Assembly: GCF_001905655.1 (NCBI RefSeq)
Contig: NZ_JMHT01000017.1
Location: forward strand, 62,001-126,000
Reading direction: 5' to 3'
Length of the DNA stretch: 64,000 nt
Source: Mycobacterium sp. ST-F2
GTDB taxonomy: Bacteria; Actinomycetota; Actinomycetes; Mycobacteriales; Mycobacteriaceae
Every line of letters starts with the position of its first letter. The first letter of the stretch is position 1. Of this stretch, positions 52,558-60,106 are shown one piece after another. The notes beneath the pieces were generated by a model. It made no database searches and was not told the DNA's origin. It saw only the letters and a list, made by a program, of their open reading frames with translations. The translations under genes and the position numbers were made by a program.

Positions 52558-54434
52558 CAGTTTCCTCTCTGCGGTGCATCTGCACCGACGGTCATGGGTG
52601 CGGCGTCGAGGGTCAGGGCTCCCGCGGCGACGCCGTCGATCAATGCGCTGGTCAAGTCTTTTGCAGCGGCGGCTCTCTGCCGGAGCTCACGCTCGAAGGC
52701 ATCCACCTCAGCCAGCGCCTCTTCGAGTCGTTGTGCTTCTGCGCCGGTCATTACTGGAACCGACCAGCTCTGCCACTCCGATGGCGCTGCAGGCAGTCGG
52801 TTGATCGCGGCGGCCAGTAGTCGCGGCCCGATCTCCGCAGTCGCCTCAAGTCGAAGAATACGGGCCGGGGACGCCACCATCGACCCACCGCGCACGTCCA
52901 CCCAGGCCTGCGGTCGCGGATGCTCCACGAACACAACATCGCCAGGATTGGTACGGGCCGATCGCGGATAGCGTTGCTCGGCGTCGACGGGATCAAAGCG
53001 GGCGGCCCCCGATACAGGCTCCGGCAAAACGTTGACGGTGCCGTTGGGATCCGCGAAGGCCAGGTCAATCCGGTTGCCTCGCTTAAGAGTCAGCTTTCCG
53101 TCCGCCCTCAACTGGCCGAGTGACCGCTGTGCGACCTGAAGCCGTCCGGGAGACGGCTGCACGAGAACGTCCAAGGGCGCCAGCGGCACGCTGGTGGTCA
53201 GCGTCGCGGCGTGAACCGCTTCGACATGATTCCCGGTGTTGAGCAGCCTCATCCGCGGTGGTTGCACACCGCGTGGAACGAGAGCGCCACCGGCCAAAAT
53301 CGTCGACACGTCGCCGAGACGGCCGTAACGGAATGCCCTACCTGATTCACCCGACAACGCCGCCGCAACGTCGGCAGCCACATCGTCGTTCGCAATAGTG
53401 TCGGCAGCGCACAGATCTCCCACCACAGGGCGCTGCCGACGAGCGTCGCCCAGACAAACCCAGAGTGCCAAGCTCTGTCGATGCGCCTCACGCCAGTAGC
53501 CGCGCGGAAGCCGAAGTGCGGCAACCACATTCTCGATACGAAGCACACTTGCCCGCCTGCCCTGCAGCGGCCCGGTCAAGTCGTCGGCGAGGATTGACGC
53601 CGGCCCGACGACGATCGCGATATGACCTGCCTCCAAGTCAAGGACCACGTCGTCCACCGCGTCGAGCACATCGGCCGGTTCGCGACCGACAACTGACGTG
53701 AATGAGAGTAATGTCGGCCGCGATGGTTCGCCCAGTTGCACACCGCGAATGAGAGCGCGGCGTGCGATACCCCGCTCGGTCGTCGTGATTGCGGTAGCGG
53801 CCTCGCCGGCGACGTCGAGGGACAACTCACTGCCATCCACACTCAGCGCCACACCGTCTCCGCCGAGATAAACAACACACGCGCTGACGACGCTCGCAAT
53901 CAAATCCGTTGCAGCAGAAGACAGATTCCGCGCAGCCTCCCTCCGGCCGAGCTGCCCTTCCTCTACCCGTTGCAAGGCGTCGACGGCGCCGAATGACGCC
54001 GCCAGAAGCTGGTCTGTGTAGTCGAGGACCGCATCAGCGGCATGGAGACGACTGAGCTCACGCAACAGGATGCGATCATCCGGGTCGCATTCCGCGGCAC
54101 GCCGCACCCGGTAGGCATGCGAGGTGCCGGCCAGATCCTCACCGGTAAGGACATGCCAAGCCAACAACGTCACGACATCCTCAAGCGCCGCCTCGATGGG
54201 TACAGCGATTGCCGGAGCGTCATCGACAACATCTGGGTTGTTGCCCCGGCCGGTCCGCTTGAGGTACTCAACGACGTCGGCTACGTCGAACCGATCTTGA
54301 CCATCAACCCGCTCGATGGCGGTAGGAAAGGGATGAGACACGCCGCGAACAAGCGGTCGATTTCGCCATGTGCTGACAACCGCGCGGCGTACCTTGGCGA
54401 GATCGGCCATGTCCTGCAACGTCATCGTCGGCAT
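52557..54434 (-). CDS. Degenerate N6-methylase-like protein fused to a specificity (TRD) domain, RM-associated
   Basis: This 625-residue protein starts at ATG 54432-54434 behind GGGAGGTG. A short helix-turn-helix (MTLQDMADLAKVRRAVVSTW) begins it, as in actinobacterial N-6 DNA methylases. The middle keeps methylase-like segments (VVLDLEAGHIAIVVGPASIL; NVVAALRLPRGYWREAHRQS), but I find neither a DPxxGSG SAM motif nor NPPY/F. Residues of about 440-625 look like an HsdS TRD plus coiled coil (TNPGDVVFVEHPRPQAWVDV; LEEALAEVDAFERELRQRAA). It is first in the RM operon. It is probably catalytically dead and may act as a regulator or an alternative specificity module. Confidence 0.75.
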   Translation of the reverse strand: MPTMTLQDMADLAKVRRAVVSTWRNRPLVRGVSHPFPTAIERVDGQDRFDVADVVEYLKRTGRGNNPDVVDDAPAIAVPIEAALEDVVTLLAWHVLTGEDLAGTSHAYRVRRAAECDPDDRILLRELSRLHAADAVLDYTDQLLAASFGAVDALQRVEEGQLGRREAARNLSSAATDLIASVVSACVVYLGGDGVALSVDGSELSLDVAGEAATAITTTERGIARRALIRGVQLGEPSRPTLLSFTSVVGREPADVLDAVDDVVLDLEAGHIAIVVGPASILADDLTGPLQGRRASVLRIENVVAALRLPRGYWREAHRQSLALWVCLGDARRQRPVVGDLCAADTIANDDVAADVAAALSGESGRAFRYGRLGDVSTILAGGALVPRGVQPPRMRLLNTGNHVEAVHAATLTTSVPLAPLDVLVQPSPGRLQVAQRSLGQLRADGKLTLKRGNRIDLAFADPNGTVNVLPEPVSGAARFDPVDAEQRYPRSARTNPGDVVFVEHPRPQAWVDVRGGSMVASPARILRLEATAEIGPRLLAAAINRLPAAPSEWQSWSVPVMTGAEAQRLEEALAEVDAFERELRQRAAAAKDLTSALIDGVAAGALTLDAAPMTVGADAPQRGN

Positions 54435-54506
54435 ATTCACCTCCCCAAGGCCGATTAGCTCCAGCTCAACGTAAGCCTCGGTCCATCTGCGGTCAATGAG
54501 CATCAC

Positions 54507-54524
54507 TGATAAGCCCGCTTATCA
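54507..54524. promoter_or_regulatory. 18-bp inverted repeat between the divergent RM operon and coiled-coil nuclease-like gene
   Basis: TGATAAGC-CC-GCTTATCA has perfect 8-bp arms. It lies 73 bp upstream of the RM operon start and 87 bp upstream of the divergent gene, the only long symmetric element in this gap. It is a probable operator for a dimeric regulator; the HTH protein starting at 54434 is one candidate. Confidence 0.65.
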
Positions 54525-54610
54525 GATTCAATCATTGTCGATACGAGTCGATTGGCAGCACTCTTGCGTCACCCGCCGGAACCAACCGGCACTCACCGCA
54601 AGGAGTAGCC

Positions 54611-56029
54611 ATGAGCAACCCGAACACCGCGCACTTGGACGTCGCCGCCAACGCCGTCGTCATCAACCGGCTGACCGTCCAGGACAAAGACCTCACCCGT
54701 GAAGCGCAGCGCTGGACGACCGGGGAACGCGGACCCGTCGTCGATGACGCCGACGTCCTCACAGCAGCCGACATGTCCGCCTTCGTGACCGAAGCGCTCA
54801 AGATCGGCGCCCACGCGCTGTCGGCCACCGGCCAATCCCAGGACTCCCGTGCCCTCGAACGAATGATCAAAGAGGTCGGCGACAAGACCGCGGCGACATC
54901 GGTTCAGGCAGCCGAACTGACCGACCGCACCGTCAAGGACGCCACCAAGACCATGACGAAGGCCGCCGAGGATGCGAAGAAGGCGATCGTCGAGGCCGAC
55001 AAGACCAGCCGCAAGGAGTTCACCGATTCGGTGGCCGCGGCGAAGACCGAACTGAGCACCGAAGTCCGCCGGATCTTCGCCGGCGACAGCCCCGAACTGC
55101 TCGAGAAGCTCCAACCGCTGCTCGACAAGTTCGGCGCTGACCTGGATGCCAAGAGCTCGGCCAGTATCACCGAAGTTCTGGCCAAGGCGGTCAAGCAGTT
55201 CGATCCGACTGACCCGACCTCTCCGATGGCCAAACACACCGCGGGTCTGGAAGCACGTCAACTCCAGCTGACCGAGCTGATCGGCAAGAACCACGCGACC
55301 ATCGCCCAGAAGGTGGACGAACTCGGCGTGGCGCTCAAGGTCCAAGCTGCGCAGGACAAAGTCAGCAAGGTGACGCCGATCAAGGGCGACACTTACGAGA
55401 ACCAGGTCAACATCGTGTTGGCCGAGGTCGCGGCGGGCCTTGGTGATGAGTACACCGATACCCGTTCCACCGTTGGGCACCTGCCCCGGTCCAAGAAAGG
55501 CGACGGCCTGCTCACGGTCGACGGCGGCCTCGCACGCGTGGTGATCGAAATGACGGACTCGGCCCGTGCGGGGTGGACCGAGTACCTGGACGAGGCCGAG
55601 CGCAACCGACAGGCGGCGGCATCGCTCGGCCTCGTCCGAACCACCGACCAGAACGGGGGCCGCTCGATCCGGGTGCTCGGGTCGCGGCGAATCGTGCTCG
55701 CGTTCGATCCGACTTCCGACGACCCCGATCTGGTGCGCACCGTCGTGTTGTTGCTGCGAGCCGCAGCCGTGGCCGCCGCCACGCGTCACGGTGCCGAACA
55801 GTTGTCCACCGCTGAGGAGAAGATCACCGCGGCCGTCGCCCAGTTGGCCCGCATCGACGACATCAAGAAGGCGGCGAGCTCCATCCACAAGAACGCCGAC
55901 AAGATCGAGAGCGGCTGCACCGCAGTCACTTCTGGTATCCAGCGGCTGCTGTCGGAGGCTCTCGCGGCACTGGCGGACGTGCAATCCGCTTCGGACATCA
56001 CCGATACGCCCGGCGACGCCGTCGCCTGA
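54611..56029 (+). CDS. Coiled-coil protein with RmuC/DUF2130-like nuclease-type domain
   Basis: This 472-residue protein starts at ATG 54611 behind AAGGAG. Residues of about 90-250 are a long Ala/Lys/Glu coiled coil (DRTVKDATKTMTKAAEDAKK; LQLTELIGKNHATIAQKVDE). Residues of about 255-400 fit a PD-(D/E)xK-type pattern (KGDTYENQVNIVL; SKKGDGLLTVDG; RVVIEMTDSARAGW), but the usual ExK reads EMT, so activity is uncertain. Similar actinobacterial proteins are often labelled Fis-family regulator, a label the sequence does not support. It is divergent from the RM operon and shares its promoter region. Confidence 0.75.
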   Translation: MSNPNTAHLDVAANAVVINRLTVQDKDLTREAQRWTTGERGPVVDDADVLTAADMSAFVTEALKIGAHALSATGQSQDSRALERMIKEVGDKTAATSVQAAELTDRTVKDATKTMTKAAEDAKKAIVEADKTSRKEFTDSVAAAKTELSTEVRRIFAGDSPELLEKLQPLLDKFGADLDAKSSASITEVLAKAVKQFDPTDPTSPMAKHTAGLEARQLQLTELIGKNHATIAQKVDELGVALKVQAAQDKVSKVTPIKGDTYENQVNIVLAEVAAGLGDEYTDTRSTVGHLPRSKKGDGLLTVDGGLARVVIEMTDSARAGWTEYLDEAERNRQAAASLGLVRTTDQNGGRSIRVLGSRRIVLAFDPTSDDPDLVRTVVLLLRAAAVAAATRHGAEQLSTAEEKITAAVAQLARIDDIKKAASSIHKNADKIESGCTAVTSGIQRLLSEALAALADVQSASDITDTPGDAVA

Positions 56030-56061
56030 TCCGATCACCCCAACTCTGAGAAGGAACAACC

Positions 56062-56502
56062 ATGAACCGCATCGCACTCAACACCATCGTCATCGCCCCG
56101 GCCCTTGTCGCTCTGGCGGCTGGATGCGCGGCAACCGAGAAAGCCAGGTCGGGAAGCAGCCTTGCCACCGGATCGTCCGCTGTCACCACCCCGACCAAAT
56201 CCAAAGCAGCACCGCCTACGCCGGCCGACTTCATCGTCGGCGTGATCATCACCGAACAGAAATGCTTCGGATCGGCCGGCTGCAACTACCACTACACCAT
56301 CAATCCTCAATACCTCAGCACCAAGCCGCTACCCGACAAGACAACGGTTGTCTTCACCGTCACCGGTGGGGACCAGGATCAGGTCGGCAACTTCATCATC
56401 GATGCCAGCGGCACAGCCACGTTCGACCGCGAGACGTCGATCTCGGGCCAGGAGAACGCGAACCTGAAGGCCACCGTCACCCAAGTCATTCCAGGCCGGT
56501 GA
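56062..56502 (+). CDS. Small lipoprotein, unknown function
   Basis: This 146-residue protein starts at ATG 56062 behind GAAGGA. The signal peptide ends in a lipobox (ALVALAAGC). A Ser/Thr/Pro linker (SSAVTTPTKSKAAPPTP) and a compact domain of about 95 residues rich in beta strand follow, with two cysteines (EQKCFGSAGCNYHYTINPQY). It is a probable membrane-tethered extracytoplasmic protein, 32 bp downstream of the coiled-coil gene and possibly in its transcript. Confidence 0.75.
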   Translation: MNRIALNTIVIAPALVALAAGCAATEKARSGSSLATGSSAVTTPTKSKAAPPTPADFIVGVIITEQKCFGSAGCNYHYTINPQYLSTKPLPDKTTVVFTVTGGDQDQVGNFIIDASGTATFDRETSISGQENANLKATVTQVIPGR

Positions 56503-56508
56503 GTCGGC

Positions 56509-56727
56509 ATGACATACAACACCGCAGTGTTGGACGCGCCGTGTCCCTCGCCATACAAAGATGACTTTCCGAAGGAACGGCAGGCGAGGGCGGCGGTCCG
56601 TGCGATGCGCAAACGCGGCAAACGCGGCAGAGGCAAGTACGTCCCGCAACAGCCGTACCGATGCGGTTGCGGGATGTTTCACCTCAACCATGCACAGCGT
56701 CGCACTGATGGCCGGCTGAGGATCTAA
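56509..56727 (+). CDS. Small basic Cys/His protein
   Basis: This 72-residue protein has a strongly basic middle (AMRKRGKRGRGKYVPQQPYR) and a CGCGMFHLNHAQRR end that could bind zinc. It starts with ATG 56509, 6 bp after the lipoprotein stop. Similar short CxCxxxH proteins occur in actinophages and near accessory genes. It overlaps the convergent glycosylase-like gene by 4 bp. The coding call is moderate because of the short length. Confidence 0.55.
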   Translation: MTYNTAVLDAPCPSPYKDDFPKERQARAAVRAMRKRGKRGRGKYVPQQPYRCGCGMFHLNHAQRRTDGRLRI

Positions 56728-57920
56728 GCCCGACGCTTCAACTCCGCCACCAGGTCACCGCGCTCCCCGACGGTCACGTCGTCGACGCCGAGCCACGCCG
56801 CCATCGACTGCAGCTCCGGCACCAGCGCCGCGGCCACCCGCGCCCGGTCCTGGCCGTCCTCGGCGAACGCACCGACCACATGGAGTGCGTCAGGGGTTCG
56901 TTTCAGGTCGACGCGCGCGACCAATTGGCCGTCGAGCAGAAACGGCCAGACGTAGTAACCGAATTGGCGCTTCGCGGCCGGGGTGTAGATCTCGATCCGG
57001 TAGTGGAAACCGAACAGTCGCTCGACTCGGGGCCGGAAGAAGATCAGCGGGTCGAACGGGCACAACAGCGCCGTTCCGCGGTCGGTCCGCGGGACTTTCT
57101 GCCCGGCACGCAGGTAGGCCGGCACCCCGTCGATCGCGACGGGCTCGAGCTCTCCGGACGCCACCAGCGCCGCCAGCGCGGGCTTCACCTGACGCGCGCC
57201 CAGGCGGAAATAGTCGCGGATATCGGCCTCGGTCCCCACACCCAGCGCCCCGGCGGCCTTGAGCACCAACTGCCGGACCGCCTCGTCGTCGGACACCTCC
57301 CGGGCCAGCACCTCCGCCGGCAACACCCGTTCGACCAGGTCGTAGTGCCGCGCGAACCCGGCCCGAGTGGCGGTGGTGAGCACACCCGACGACCACAGCG
57401 CCTCGGCCACCCACTTGGTGTCACTGCGCCCCCACCACGGCCCCTTGGCGCCTCGGGGTTCGGCCTCGAGGTGGGCCTCGATCTGTCCGGCGGTCGACGG
57501 CCCGAGTTCGGCGACGGCGGCGACGATCTTCTCGGCCAGCTCACCGTTGCGTTTGACGATCTCCGTGCCCCAGCGACCGTGGGTGTATTCGCGCATCCGC
57601 CAGCGCAGCAGCGGCCAGTCGTCGACCGGCAACAACGCGGCCTCGTGCGCCCAATATTCGATGAGATGCCGCGGCGAGCGCGCACTGTGGCTCCACGCCA
57701 GCGCGTCGAGAGCGTCCCGATCGTAGGGGCCGAGCCGGCTGAACACCGGCGCGTAATGCGCCCGGACGCAGACCGATACCGAATCCAGCTGCAGCACTTG
57801 TATTCTGGACAGCAAACGCTTCAGGTGTGCCCGGGTTACCGGTCCGGTCGGCTTGGGTTCGTGAAAGCCCTGGGCGGCGACGGCGATGCGACGGGCCTGG
57901 ACCGTGGTGAGTGCTGCCAC
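56724..57920 (-). CDS. AlkZ/YcaQ-like winged-helix DNA glycosylase (HTH_42)
   Basis: This protein of about 398 residues consists of tandem winged helices of the HTH_42 family, whose members YcaQ and AlkZ unhook DNA crosslinks. Its N-terminal RIQVLQLDSVSV contains Gln44-Leu45-Asp46, matching the QxD catalytic motif of YcaQ-type enzymes. The frame extends upstream to 58007, with possible starts at 57959 and 57926. GTG 57918-57920 is favoured because it sits 6 nt after the -10 of a RecA-NDp-like promoter. It is divergent from the topoisomerase genes. DNA-repair function is inferred from the family. Confidence 0.82.
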   Translation of the reverse strand: MAALTTVQARRIAVAAQGFHEPKPTGPVTRAHLKRLLSRIQVLQLDSVSVCVRAHYAPVFSRLGPYDRDALDALAWSHSARSPRHLIEYWAHEAALLPVDDWPLLRWRMREYTHGRWGTEIVKRNGELAEKIVAAVAELGPSTAGQIEAHLEAEPRGAKGPWWGRSDTKWVAEALWSSGVLTTATRAGFARHYDLVERVLPAEVLAREVSDDEAVRQLVLKAAGALGVGTEADIRDYFRLGARQVKPALAALVASGELEPVAIDGVPAYLRAGQKVPRTDRGTALLCPFDPLIFFRPRVERLFGFHYRIEIYTPAAKRQFGYYVWPFLLDGQLVARVDLKRTPDALHVVGAFAEDGQDRARVAAALVPELQSMAAWLGVDDVTVGERGDLVAELKRRA

Positions 57921-57926
57921 TGTCAC

Positions 57927-57949
57927 ATCGTGGCGCAGACCACCGACAA
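57927..57949 (-). promoter_or_regulatory. RecA-NDp-like (PafBC-type) promoter of the AlkZ-like gene
   Basis: On the minus strand TTGTCGGTG is followed by 8 nt and CACGAT: a perfect upstream block, correct spacing and one mismatch in TANNNT. The same TTGTCGGTG block is found before recA and the chiZ-like gene. A start six nucleotides downstream coincides with GTG 57920, giving a leaderless transcript. Confidence 0.7.
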
Positions 57950-58060
57950 ACTCGCGCATGGATCTGCAAGGTTGTCGGCCGAACCGCCTACCATTCCTGC
58001 GGCACACCCTGTATTGGGGCTTCGGTCGCTCCCGACCGGCCCTGACGGAAAGGACCAGCA

Positions 58061-60094
58061 GTGAGCTACAACGCTGCGGACATCACCGAACTCGACGATG
58101 TTCAGCACACCCGCCTGCGACCGGCGGTCAACCTGGGCCTGGACGTGCTCAACACCGCCTTGCGCGAGCTGGTGGACAACGCGGTCGAAGAGGTCGCCGA
58201 TCCCAGTCACGGCGGATCCACCGTCACCATCACCCTGCATGCCGACGGCTCGGTGAGTGTCGCCGACGACGGACGCGGCCTTCCCATCGACTCCGACCCC
58301 GTGACCGGCAAGAACGGCATCGTCAAGACCCTCGGGACGGCGCGCGCCGGTGGCAAGTTCTCGGCCCACACCGACGCCACCAGCACCGGTGCCGGCCTGA
58401 ACGGCATCGGCGCCGCGGCCGCGGTGTTCATCTCGGCCCGCACCGACGTCACGGTGCGCCGCGCCGGCAAGACGTACCTGCAGAGCTTCGGCCACGGCTA
58501 CCCCGGCACGTTCGAGGGCAAGGAGTTCGACCCGAACGCCGAGTTCACCCGTGCCGACAACCAGAAGCTGCGTGGCACGGGCAACCGCAAGCCCGACGCC
58601 CACGGCACCACGGTGCGCATCCTGTTCGACCAGGCCGTCGTGCCGGACGCCAGCGTCGACATCGCCGAGGTCCTGCTGCGCGCCCACGCCGCCGCCCGGA
58701 TGTGCCCCGGTGTGCACCTGACCGTCGTCGACGACGGCTGGCCCGGCGAGGAGGTCCCGCCCGCGTTGCTGCAGCCCTTCAACGGCCCCTGGGGCACCGA
58801 AGCGCTGCTGGACCTCATGTGCACCTCGGCAGGCACTCCCCTGCCCCCGGTCCGCGCTGTGGTCGAAGGACGCGGCGAGTACACCACCGGGCGCGGCCCC
58901 ACCCCGTTCCGCTGGTCGCTGACGGCCGGCCCGGCCGAGCCGACCACCGTGGCCGCGTTCTGCAACACCGTGCGCACCCCCGGCGGCGGCTCACACCTGA
59001 CCGCCGCCATCAAGGGGCTGTCGGAGGCGCTCGCCGACCGGGCGTCCCGGATCCGGGACCTGGGTCTGGCCAAGGGTGAGGACGGACCCGAACCGCAGGA
59101 CTTCGCCGCGGTCACCGCGCTGGCCGTCGACACCCGCGCCCCGGACGTCGGCTGGGACTCGCAGGCCAAGACCGCGGTCTCGTCGCGCTCGCTGAACGTC
59201 GCCATGGCGCCGGACGTGGCGCGCAGCGTCAACGTCTGGGCGGCGAATCCCGCGAACAGCGAGACGGTGTCGCTGTGGACCAAGCTGGCGCTCGAGTCGG
59301 CCCGCGCGCGCCGCAGTGCCGAGGGCGCCAAGGCGCGGTCCCGCGCGGCCTCGAAGGCCAAGGGGCTGGGCACCAACCTCTCGCTGCCGCCGAAGCTGCT
59401 ACCCAGCCGCGAGACCGGCCGCGGCTCGGGCGCCGAACTGTTCCTCTGCGAGGGCGACTCGGCGCTGGGCACCATCAAGGCGGCGCGCGACGCGACGTTC
59501 CAGGCCGCCTTCCCACTGAAAGGCAAGCCGCCCAACGTCTATGGCTTCACGGTGAACAAGGCCCGGGTCAAGGACGAGTTCGATTCCATCGAACGCATCC
59601 TGGGCTGCGGCGTGCGCGACAACTGCGACCCCGAGCAGTGCCGCTACGACCGAATCCTGTTCGCCTCCGACGCCGACCCCGACGGCGGCAACATCAACTC
59701 AAGCCTGATCTCGATGTTCCTGGACTTCTACCGCCCGCTCGTCGCGGCCGGCATGGTCTACGTGACGCTGCCGCCGCTGTTCGTGGTGAAAGACGGTCAG
59801 GAGCGCATCTACTGCCAGGACGAGTCCGAGCGCGACACGGCCGTCGCCGAGCTGAAGGCGCGCTCGAAGCGCCGGGTGGAAGTCCAGCGCAACAAGGGTC
59901 TCGGTGAGATGGACGCCGACGACTTCTGGAACACCGTGCTGGATCCACAGCGCCGCACCGTGATTCGCGTGCATCTCGACGACGCCGAGAAGAAGCTGCA
60001 CCACACCCTGTTCGGCGGGCCGCCCGAGGGCCGGCGCTCGTGGATGGCCGAGGTGGCCGCCGTCGTCGACACCCTTGCGCTGGACCTGGACTAG
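58061..60094 (+). CDS. Type II topoisomerase ATPase/TOPRIM subunit (GyrB/ParE-like, second set)
   Basis: This 677-residue protein starts at GTG 58061 behind GAAAGGA. The GHKL ATPase has ELVDNAVEE (36-44), DDGRGLPI and GLNGIG (112-117). The TOPRIM domain has EGDSALG (near 465) and DADPDGG (near 538). It is shorter and much diverged from GyrB. It pairs with the GyrA/ParC-like gene 12 bp downstream. Mycobacteria normally have only DNA gyrase; M. smegmatis additionally has an atypical TopoN/TopoM enzyme, which this pair may match (inferred). Confidence 0.92.
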   Translation: MSYNAADITELDDVQHTRLRPAVNLGLDVLNTALRELVDNAVEEVADPSHGGSTVTITLHADGSVSVADDGRGLPIDSDPVTGKNGIVKTLGTARAGGKFSAHTDATSTGAGLNGIGAAAAVFISARTDVTVRRAGKTYLQSFGHGYPGTFEGKEFDPNAEFTRADNQKLRGTGNRKPDAHGTTVRILFDQAVVPDASVDIAEVLLRAHAAARMCPGVHLTVVDDGWPGEEVPPALLQPFNGPWGTEALLDLMCTSAGTPLPPVRAVVEGRGEYTTGRGPTPFRWSLTAGPAEPTTVAAFCNTVRTPGGGSHLTAAIKGLSEALADRASRIRDLGLAKGEDGPEPQDFAAVTALAVDTRAPDVGWDSQAKTAVSSRSLNVAMAPDVARSVNVWAANPANSETVSLWTKLALESARARRSAEGAKARSRAASKAKGLGTNLSLPPKLLPSRETGRGSGAELFLCEGDSALGTIKAARDATFQAAFPLKGKPPNVYGFTVNKARVKDEFDSIERILGCGVRDNCDPEQCRYDRILFASDADPDGGNINSSLISMFLDFYRPLVAAGMVYVTLPPLFVVKDGQERIYCQDESERDTAVAELKARSKRRVEVQRNKGLGEMDADDFWNTVLDPQRRTVIRVHLDDAEKKLHHTLFGGPPEGRRSWMAEVAAVVDTLALDLD

Positions 60095-60106
60095 AAAGAG
60101 TCAACT

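Noticed and set aside
44493..56727. Prophage or integrative element carrying the RM genes
   Set aside because: No integrase, attachment-site tRNA, structural or replication genes are visible, and hsd genes at this dapA-dfrA place also occur in M. tuberculosis.
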